Shown one piece after another: positions 1 through 5,802 of a stretch of 6,934 bases of DNA; the first letter of the stretch is position 1; each line of letters starts with the position of its first letter. Below the pieces are notes generated by a model. The model had not been told where the DNA came from. It did no database searches and worked only from the letters and a program-made list of their open reading frames with translations. Both the position numbers and the translations under genes were made by a program. Source of the DNA: Pedosphaera sp. (lineage in GTDB: Bacteria > Verrucomicrobiota > Verrucomicrobiia > Limisphaerales > SIAT01); assembly GCA_009691645.1 (NCBI GenBank), contig SIAT01000095.1:1-6934 (forward strand), in the 5' to 3' direction.

Positions 1-878
1 TTCTTCGTCGCGTCGGTCTCTCGCGACAGATCCTGCGCCTCGGGCATCGCCATCTGCATACGGAACGCGAGCTCGAAGGAATTGAGTCGGCCTTCGAGCG
101 CGAGGCTCGGCCCGCTCTGCGCGAGATGCTCGCGGTTCATCTGCGCGAGCAGATCGAGCTGCGCACGCTGTTGCGTGGACGAGAGGTTCGCATTCTTGAT
201 GTGCCGCACCGTGGCGTCGCTGGCGGGGACGGTGGCGTTGCCGAGCGGCGTGCCTTGATACGCGGCGGGGAGAAAAGCGGCGCCCCAATTATTCACGCCG
301 CCGTGTGCGAACGTCGGGCAGATGGTGAGGAAACCGGGCAGGTTTTGATTCTCCGAACCAAGCCCGTAGTTCACCCACGCGCCCATGCTAGGGCGCACGA
401 AGTTGTCGCTGCCGGTGTGGAGTTTGAGCAGCGCGCCGCCGTGCGCGGCGTTCGTGCCATGCAACGAGCGGACGATGCACAAGTCATCCACGCACTGCGC
501 GACGTGCGGAAACAATTCGCTCACCGGCAATCCGCTGCGGCCATGATTCTGGAATTTCCACGGTGACTTGAGCAACTCGCCCGTCGGCGCGAACTGCACG
601 CGCGGCTTCGCGCCGGGGAACGGCTTGCCATCGTCACGATCGAGCAGCGGCTTGGGATCGAACGTGTCCACGTGCGACGGCCCGCCTTTCATGAAGAGGA
701 AGATGACGCGCTTGGCGCGTGCCGGGAAATGCGGTTTCTTCGGCGCGAGTGGGTTCGCCGCCACCGCAGCCCGCGTTTCTTCGGCCAGCAATGCCGAGGC
801 CGCCAGCCAGCCGAAACCCGCTGCCGCACCTTGCAGCGCTTCGCGGCGGGAAACGAAATGGATGCGGGACGGGTTCAT
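1..878 (-). CDS. DUF1501 family protein (copy C), Tat leader, 3' end cut by window
   Basis: The reading frame opens at an ATG at 878 and stays open to the window edge, giving 292 complete residues. The N-terminus has a twin-arginine stretch (VSRREALQG, residues 9-17) followed by an alanine-rich hydrophobic segment to about residue 33, which suggests export of a folded protein by the Tat system. The DUF1501 core starts with RVIFLFMKGGPSHVDTFDP (57-75). It continues with AHGGALLKLHTGS (145-157), RPSMGAWVNYGLGSENQNLP (162-181) and FELAFRMQ (268-275). DUF1501 proteins are related to the alkaline phosphatase/sulfatase fold, but their reaction is not established. The C-terminal metal-site motifs (WDxH, GxFGRTP, GRDH) should lie beyond position 1. 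The start is two bases after the stop of the upstream PSD1 gene, so translational coupling is likely. No Shine-Dalgarno sequence is visible. The closest relative in the window is copy A: 43 identical of 80 residues over residues 107-186 in a hand alignment. Confidence 0.93.
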   Translation of the reverse strand, partial: MNPSRIHFVSRREALQGAAAGFGWLAASALLAEETRAAVAANPLAPKKPHFPARAKRVIFLFMKGGPSHVDTFDPKPLLDRDDGKPFPGAKPRVQFAPTGELLKSPWKFQNHGRSGLPVSELFPHVAQCVDDLCIVRSLHGTNAAHGGALLKLHTGSDNFVRPSMGAWVNYGLGSENQNLPGFLTICPTFAHGGVNNWGAAFLPAAYQGTPLGNATVPASDATVRHIKNANLSSTQQRAQLDLLAQMNREHLAQSGPSLALEGRLNSFELAFRMQMAMPEAQDLSRETDATK

Positions 879-883
879 GCTCA
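876..883 (-). other. Two-base gap between PSD1 stop and DUF1501 start
   Basis: Read on the minus strand the junction is TGA-GC-ATG. The PSD1 stop occupies 883-881 and the DUF1501 (copy C) start 878-876. Upstream of the ATG there is no GGAGG-like sequence, so the second gene is probably translated by ribosomes finishing the first. Confidence 0.85.
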
Positions 884-3367
884 GTTCAAATAGATGAACT
901 CGTTGGCGGCCAGCAGCGCCTGACAAAACGCGGCCCACGCCTGCGGTTGCGTGCCCGCGACAGCGGCGGTCTTGGGGAATTGATCCAGAAACTTGCGCGC
1001 CCATTCCAATTCGTGCGGGCGGGCGGGACGCGAGTAAGCGAGTTGGTGAGCCAGCTCAATCCGTCGCGCGTCATCGGTTCCAGCCGCACTGAGCCGCTTG
1101 GCGAAGGACTCGGCAGCGCTGGTCGCCAACTCGCTGTTCATCATCAGCAACGCCTGCGGGGCGACGACGGTCGCCGTGCGGTTGCCGCTCGGCACGGCGG
1201 GATCGGGAAAATCGAACTGCTCGAAAAGGTCGTAGAGATGATTGCGGATGACCGGCAGATAAAGCGCGCGCCGCACACTGCCGTAGCTGGTGGCGTCCTT
1301 CGAAGTGTGGTTGAAGACAAACTCGCGGTTCTTCAGCGGAAGCGTCTTGCCGCCCATCGTGAGATCGAGCGTGCCGGCGACGAACAGGAGCGCGTCACGA
1401 ATCTCCTCGGCCTCAAGCCTGCGCTGCGGGAATCGGGCGTAAAGAGAGTTCTCGGGATCCAGTCCCGCCATTTTTGAAGTAGGACGAAATATCTCGCGGG
1501 CCCGCGGCGAAAGGATTGGCGCGCCCATGTTTTCTTCCGCGAGGAGAGCGGCGCGCTGGTAGGTTTCCGAGTTCATGATGAGCCGGTGCATCGCCTTCAC
1601 GCTCCAGCCGGAATCGACGAAACGGCGGGCAAGCCAATCAAGCAGCTCCGGATGCGATGGACGCTCGCCGAGCGCGCCGAAGTTATCCGTGCTCGCCACG
1701 AGGCCGCGACCGAAATGCCAACGCCAGAGGCGGTTCACCATCACGCGCGCCGTGAGCGGGTGCTCGGGGTTGGCGAGCCAGCGGGCGAGTTCGAGCCGGC
1801 CGCTCTGCTGTTCGGTGAACTGCGGGCGGATGGGAATCTGCATCACCTGCGGCTCGGCGCGCGGCACTTCCCTGCCCAACGTGAGGTGGCTGCCACGGAT
1901 GTGGATCGGAAACGCTTTCACGATGTTCGTCGCTTCGGTCACGCCCATTGTGCTCGGCAGCTCCGGCGCCTCCTTCTCCAGTTCCGCCAGCGCCTCGCGC
2001 AGTCTCTTCAACTCGGCGACGCTGTTCGTCGGATAAAGACTCTCCGGATTCTTCGGCAACGCGTTCGTCTTCTTCTCCGCCAGCAACGCGCTGTTCGCCG
2101 TGGCGACGAAGTTCGAGACGACTGTCTTCTGCGCGACGATGCGCTCGGTGTACGCCGCCAGCATCGCGCGATCAGACGGCGTGGCGATTTCCGGCTCGTG
2201 CCATTTGGCGATGGTCTTGAGATCATCCATCGTGCGCGTGCTCTTGAAGATGGCGGCGAGCGAGTAGTAATCGGCCGTCGGCAGCGGGTCGAACTTGTGA
2301 TCGTGACAACGGGCGCAGCCGAAAGTCATCCCCATCACCGCGCGGCCGAGCGTGTCGATCTGCTCGTCGATCATGTCCATCTCCAGCTTCACCTTGTCGG
2401 GTTCGGCGAGGAGTTTGGGGCCGATGGATAGGAAACCGAGCGCCGTCAACCGCTCGTGCTTCACCGCGACGCTCTCCGGCGCCGGCAGCAAATCCCCCGC
2501 GATTTGCTCGACGAGAAACCGGTCGTAAGGCTTGTCGCGATTGAAGGCGTTCACGACGTAGTCGCGGTAACGCCACGCGTTGCCAAAGGCGACATTCTCG
2601 TCGAGCCCATTCGAATCCGCGTACCGTGCTACATCGAGCCAGTGCCTTCCCCAACGCTCGCCATACTGCGGCGAGGCGAGGAGCCGTTCGACAACCTTCG
2701 CGAACGCCTCCGGCGATTTGTCCGCTAGAAAGACATCCAACTCCAACAGCGTTGGCGGAAGGCCCGTGAGATCAAACGTCGCGCGGCGCAGCAACGTGCG
2801 TTTGTCCGCCGGAGGGGCGGGTTTCAATCCCTTCTCCTCGAGCTTGGCGAGGACGAATTGGTCCAGCGGCGTCTTCGCACGCGTCCCGTCTTTCACCGAA
2901 GGCGGAGTGATGCGGGCCAGCGGCTGGAACGACCAGAACTTCCGGCCTTCCTCGATGTTGATGACGCGCTTGTTGTCCGCGACCTTCGCCGACGGCGTGC
3001 GCGGGTCGGGCGCGCCGAGTTTCACCCACTGCTCCAAGTCCCGCACCTGCTCGGGCCGCAGCGGGCTTTTCGGTGGCATCTGCAAATCCTGATTCTTGTA
3101 ACGCACCGCCTCGATGAGCCGCGATTTATCCGGATCGCCCGGCACCAGCGCAGGTCCGGCGTCGCCGCCCTTCAGCAATCCCTCGCGCGTGTCCAGACGC
3201 AGGCCACCCTTGATCTTCTTCGCTTCCGCGCTGTGACACTCGTAACAACGCTCGACGAGGAGGGGGCGGATGCGCTTCTCGAAAAACTCCACGCCGGCCG
3301 TGTCGGCCGCGTGAAGCGGGACAGCAACCAGCAAAAACAACAGACCACTGGAAAGTGAGCGCCACAT
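881..3367 (-). CDS. PSD1-type secreted cytochrome protein (PSCyt1 + DUF1549 + DUF1553)
   Basis: This complete protein has 828 residues. The ATG at 3367 is chosen because it directly begins a Sec signal peptide (MWRSLSSGLLFLLVAVPLHA, likely cleaved near residue 20 or 21). A TTG at 3412 would add 15 residues that bury this signal. Residues about 25-115 form the planctomycete-type cytochrome domain PSCyt1, with a CYECH haem-binding motif (41-45), GGLRLDTREGLLKGGDAGPALVPG (positions 54-77) and QMPPK (96-100). Residues about 165-375 match DUF1549, with RRATFDLTGLPPT (194-206), RWGRHWLDVARYADSNG (238-254) and a second haem-type motif CARCHDHKFDP (351-361). Residues about 520-800 match DUF1553 (RLELARWLANPEHPLTARVMVNR 524-546, HFGRGLV 551-557, RRLEAEEIRDALL 649-661, PQALLMMNS 737-745). 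The family usually sits beside a DUF1501 gene, as here. Its reaction is unknown; a periplasmic haem protein in polymer breakdown is inference. Residues about 611-637 look like an extra insertion. Confidence 0.95.
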   Translation of the reverse strand: MWRSLSSGLLFLLVAVPLHAADTAGVEFFEKRIRPLLVERCYECHSAEAKKIKGGLRLDTREGLLKGGDAGPALVPGDPDKSRLIEAVRYKNQDLQMPPKSPLRPEQVRDLEQWVKLGAPDPRTPSAKVADNKRVINIEEGRKFWSFQPLARITPPSVKDGTRAKTPLDQFVLAKLEEKGLKPAPPADKRTLLRRATFDLTGLPPTLLELDVFLADKSPEAFAKVVERLLASPQYGERWGRHWLDVARYADSNGLDENVAFGNAWRYRDYVVNAFNRDKPYDRFLVEQIAGDLLPAPESVAVKHERLTALGFLSIGPKLLAEPDKVKLEMDMIDEQIDTLGRAVMGMTFGCARCHDHKFDPLPTADYYSLAAIFKSTRTMDDLKTIAKWHEPEIATPSDRAMLAAYTERIVAQKTVVSNFVATANSALLAEKKTNALPKNPESLYPTNSVAELKRLREALAELEKEAPELPSTMGVTEATNIVKAFPIHIRGSHLTLGREVPRAEPQVMQIPIRPQFTEQQSGRLELARWLANPEHPLTARVMVNRLWRWHFGRGLVASTDNFGALGERPSHPELLDWLARRFVDSGWSVKAMHRLIMNSETYQRAALLAEENMGAPILSPRAREIFRPTSKMAGLDPENSLYARFPQRRLEAEEIRDALLFVAGTLDLTMGGKTLPLKNREFVFNHTSKDATSYGSVRRALYLPVIRNHLYDLFEQFDFPDPAVPSGNRTATVVAPQALLMMNSELATSAAESFAKRLSAAGTDDARRIELAHQLAYSRPARPHELEWARKFLDQFPKTAAVAGTQPQAWAAFCQALLAANEFIYLN
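1495..1506. repeat. 12-bp perfect GC palindrome inside the PSD1 gene
   Basis: CGCGGGCCCGCG is self-complementary over 12 bases. It lies in the codons for residues about 621-625, within the part of the protein that looks like an extra insertion relative to the family. About 30 bases away a second small inverted repeat, CGGGA-TCCAG-TCCCG (1453-1467), falls in the same segment. In high-GC DNA such a palindrome may arise by chance. Confidence 0.35.
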
Positions 3368-3377
3368 GGAATCCGTG

Positions 3378-3398
3378 CGTCCGATTGTAAATCGGACG
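3378..3398 (-). promoter_or_regulatory. Perfect 9-bp hairpin upstream of the PSD1 start
   Basis: The sequence CGTCCGATT-GTA-AATCGGACG is a perfect inverted repeat with 9-bp arms (3378-3386 and 3390-3398) and a 3-base loop. It lies in the 69-base gap between the ThuA stop (3437) and the PSD1 ATG (3367), and its arm ends 10 bases before that ATG. No run of T follows on the minus strand, so it is not a standard intrinsic terminator. It could be an operator, an mRNA processing or stability element, or a structure controlling access to the PSD1 start. The structure is certain, the role is inferred. Confidence 0.5.
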
Positions 3399-3436
3399 GC
3401 AGCGCACTGCAACTATTCGTGCCGCTGGGAGGCGGA

Positions 3437-4372
3437 CTATTTCGACGCCGGCTTGGCGGGAGTTTTGGTGGGCGCTTTGGCGGGAGGCGCTGTTTTCTTG
3501 TCGAGGTTGCGATTCAGATCGGCCTCGGTGAAATCCATCTTCGCGCCGCTCTCGGGGACTTCCAGCTTCGCAGTCCAGAGGATGCCGTTGACGACGAGCC
3601 GCCGCTGGCTCTCGTAACCCCAGCTCTTGTGCAGGTCAGCGCCGGTGAAACCAAAGCCGCGTCCGCCACCCGCCCGTTCGCTGGCCCACGAGATCACTTC
3701 GTCGCGTCCCGCGTGTTTCTTCGCGTCGGCCGAGGTGCGCGATTTGTCCGGCACGGCGCCGACGAGGAGCGGCTTGCCTTCGGGCGCGAAGTGCAGGTTG
3801 TAAAGCCAGCCGTCGCCGGGCGCAGCGAACGGCTTCACGCCGCGCAGCGCCTCGTGCTGGCCGGCCGGTTTCAGATCCATGTCCCAGTGACCACGGCAAC
3901 CGATGTCGGCGTGGAAGACGCCGCCGAGCCAGCCCTTCACCTTGTCGCCATCGGGGCCTTTGGGGAAATCCACGGCCTGATGCAACAGCACGAACCCCGT
4001 GCCGGCGTCGATCATCTTGCTGAGTTTCGCCCAACGCTCCGGATTCACGAACGGCTGCTTGCCGCCGCCGTCGCCGAAATAGACCACCGCCTTTGCCCCT
4101 TCGAGAACCTTCTCGTTCTTCGGCCATTCGCGGGCCATCACGGGCCAGACGCCCGGCTGCTGCTTGAGCCATTGCATCAACAGCGCGCAACCGGCGAAGT
4201 ACTCGTGCGCGCCCGACTTGCTGCTCGGCGTGCCGGCGAGCAGGACGATTTTGGTGAGCTTCGCGTCGGTCGTGTCCACTTCGAGCGGCACGGCGGATTG
4301 GTCAAATGCATCCGCAGCGAAGAGGGGCGTGGCAAAACCGAGTGACAGGAGCAACGAGAGGATTTGTTTCAT
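3437..4372 (-). CDS. Secreted ThuA-like domain protein
   Basis: This is a complete 311-residue protein starting at the ATG at 4372, 17 bases after the stop of DUF1501 copy B. Residues 1-19 (MKQILSLLLSLGFATPLFA) are a Sec signal peptide. The ThuA-like, class I amidotransferase-like fold occupies about residues 39-270. It begins with strand KIVLLAG (41-47), then GAHEYFAGCALL (54-65), AVVYFGDGGG (95-104), GTGFVLLHQAVDF (124-136), GWLYNLHF (188-195), DEVISWASERAGGGRGFGFTG (224-244) and a closing RRLVVNGILWT (257-267). Histidines 56, 131 and 194 are in the conserved blocks. The domain is named after a rhizobial trehalose-utilisation protein and is common in PVC carbohydrate loci, but catalytic evidence is thin. 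The last 20 or so residues are a basic Pro/Ala/Lys-rich tail with an approximate 8-residue period. No clear ribosome binding site is seen. Sugar processing outside the cytoplasm is inference. Confidence 0.9.
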   Translation of the reverse strand: MKQILSLLLSLGFATPLFAADAFDQSAVPLEVDTTDAKLTKIVLLAGTPSSKSGAHEYFAGCALLMQWLKQQPGVWPVMAREWPKNEKVLEGAKAVVYFGDGGGKQPFVNPERWAKLSKMIDAGTGFVLLHQAVDFPKGPDGDKVKGWLGGVFHADIGCRGHWDMDLKPAGQHEALRGVKPFAAPGDGWLYNLHFAPEGKPLLVGAVPDKSRTSADAKKHAGRDEVISWASERAGGGRGFGFTGADLHKSWGYESQRRLVVNGILWTAKLEVPESGAKMDFTEADLNRNLDKKTAPPAKAPTKTPAKPASK

Positions 4373-4389
4373 GATAATTCGCGCACAGG

Positions 4390-5760
4390 TCAGGCGATCA
4401 ATTCATCCAGCACCCGACCCTGCGGCACGAGCATATGTGGCCGGCTGAGATTATCATGCAATTCCGTGCGCGGATCCACGCCGAGCAGATGGTAGATGGT
4501 GGCGATGATGTCGCCGGGGGAAGTGGGCCGCTCGCTTGGCAGCGAGCCGGTGCGGTCGCTGGCGCCGTGAACGAAGCCAGCCTTGATGCCGCCGCCGGCG
4601 AGCATGACGCTGTAACAGGCGTTCCAATGATCGCGCCCGGCATTGTTGTTGATGCGCGGGGTGCGACCGAAATCGCCGATCACCGCCACCAACGTGCGCC
4701 GCAACAGGCCGCGCTGGTTCAGATCGTCGAGCAGACTGGCGCAGGCGGCATCGAACTGCGGCAGCAACGTGGTCTTCAGCTTTTGGAAATTGCCGCCGTG
4801 CGTGTCCCACGTGGCATTCGCATCCGGCGCCCAGCTCATCGTCACCACGCGCGTGCCGGCCTCGATGAGTCGCCGGGCGAGCAGCACGCTCTGTCCATAA
4901 ATGTTGCGCCCGTACGATTCGCGCAGCGCGACCGCCTCGCGTTCCAACTCAAACGCGCGGCGGGTGGTGTCGGCCGTGAGCAGATTAAATGCGCGGCGTT
5001 GGAACTCGCCGAGCGACTCGTACATCGAGCGGCTGTCCGCCTGCTTCTCCAGAAAAGTACGGTCGAGCGAACGCAGCAAGTCATCGCGGCTCTCGAGACG
5101 GCTGTGGGTCACGCCTTCCGGTGGCGTGAGATTCTGCACCCGGAAATCGGGACGGCTCGGGTCTTCCAACACCCAGAAAGGATCATGGTGCGCGCCGATG
5201 AAACCGCCGAGAAAACCCGGTTGCAACGGTCCGCCTGCGCCTTCCTGCGTCTTGTACGGCAGCGCCACGTACGGCAGGGCGGACGCAATCGACGGGCGCA
5301 GTTTGGCGAGCACCGATCCCATGTTCGGGTGATCCCCCGGTTTGGCACCGCCGCCCTGCTCACCGCGATCGTGTCCCGTGAGCGCGGCGTACACCGCCGC
5401 CGCGTGGGAATTGTTCACGCTGTGATTCATCGAGCGGACCAGCGTGCAGTGGTGCAGTTGTCGCGCGAGTCGTGGCAGATGTTCGCAAAGCTGCACGCCG
5501 GAGAGCGTGGTATTAATCGGCCGGAACTCGCCGCGGATCTCGGCCGGCGCCTCGGGCTTCATATCCCACATGTCGAGATGACTGGGCCCGCCGTTGAGGA
5601 AGATGATCAGGCAGGAATCGGCCTTCGCCTCGGAACCGCCGGTGACCTGACGCGCTGCCAGCAACTGCGGCAGGGACAAACCGGCTGCGCCCAATGCGCC
5701 GACACGCAAAAACTCGCGCCGGCTGGAACGCTGACCGTGGTTGTTTTGCCGCGGATTCAA
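4390..5760 (-). CDS. DUF1501 family protein (copy B), complete, Tat leader, probable TTG start
   Basis: The complete protein has 456 residues. A TGA at 5784-5782 lies in frame upstream and no ATG or GTG occurs between it and the Tat motif, so the TTG at 5760 is the best start (an ATT sits at 5763). The leader has SSRREFLRVGALGAAGLSL (12-30), a good twin-arginine signal with SRREFL at 13-18. The core starts with CLIIFLNGGPSHLDMWDMKP (50-69). It continues with MGSVLAKLRPSIASALPYVALP (147-168), a charged helix-rich middle (about 220-300), WDTHGGN (318-324), GDFGRTP (362-368), GRDHWN (375-380) and LAGGGIKAGFVHGASD (387-402). The D/H motifs are those expected to bind metal in the alkaline phosphatase-like superfamily. 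No formylglycine sulfatase signature (C/S-x-P-x-R) is present. It is clearly more distant from copies A and C than they are from each other. It lies 42 bases after copy A and 17 before the ThuA gene; no PSD1 partner is adjacent. Confidence 0.94.
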   Translation of the reverse strand: MNPRQNNHGQRSSRREFLRVGALGAAGLSLPQLLAARQVTGGSEAKADSCLIIFLNGGPSHLDMWDMKPEAPAEIRGEFRPINTTLSGVQLCEHLPRLARQLHHCTLVRSMNHSVNNSHAAAVYAALTGHDRGEQGGGAKPGDHPNMGSVLAKLRPSIASALPYVALPYKTQEGAGGPLQPGFLGGFIGAHHDPFWVLEDPSRPDFRVQNLTPPEGVTHSRLESRDDLLRSLDRTFLEKQADSRSMYESLGEFQRRAFNLLTADTTRRAFELEREAVALRESYGRNIYGQSVLLARRLIEAGTRVVTMSWAPDANATWDTHGGNFQKLKTTLLPQFDAACASLLDDLNQRGLLRRTLVAVIGDFGRTPRINNNAGRDHWNACYSVMLAGGGIKAGFVHGASDRTGSLPSERPTSPGDIIATIYHLLGVDPRTELHDNLSRPHMLVPQGRVLDELIA

Positions 5761-5802
5761 AATCGTTTCTCGTCGCTCCGCTCACGCCATGTCGCCCGCC
5801 GT
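5761..5802 (-). other. 42-base gap between DUF1501 copies A and B
   Basis: This short intergenic stretch holds only a weak purine stretch (GAGAAA) about seven bases before the TTG start of copy B. It has no inverted repeat or T-run that would suggest a terminator. It is compatible with read-through from copy A into copy B, and too short to make a separate promoter obvious. Confidence 0.5.

Noticed and set aside
126..1477. Plus-strand open frames at 126-566, 568-897 and 719-1477
   Set aside because: They lie opposite the DUF1501-C and PSD1 coding regions, which have clear family motifs, and the frames themselves have none.
1586..2431. Plus-strand open frame (281 codons) opposite the PSD1 gene
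   Set aside because: It is antisense to conserved DUF1549/DUF1553 coding sequence, with an Arg/His-rich composition and no motif. It is best explained by high GC at third positions.
3378..3398. Hairpin as an intrinsic terminator of the ThuA transcript
   Set aside because: No T-rich stretch follows the stem in the direction of transcription, and the next start codon is only 10 bases away.
3368..3412. Upstream TTG start (3412) for the PSD1 gene
   Set aside because: It would add 15 residues before an otherwise ideal signal peptide and place the hairpin inside the coding region. The ATG at 3367 is simpler.
3419..4345. Long plus-strand open frame (308 codons) opposite the ThuA gene
   Set aside because: It mirrors a well-supported ThuA-like gene, is rich in Arg/Ala/Val/His as antisense frames of high-GC genes are, and shows no recognisable domain.
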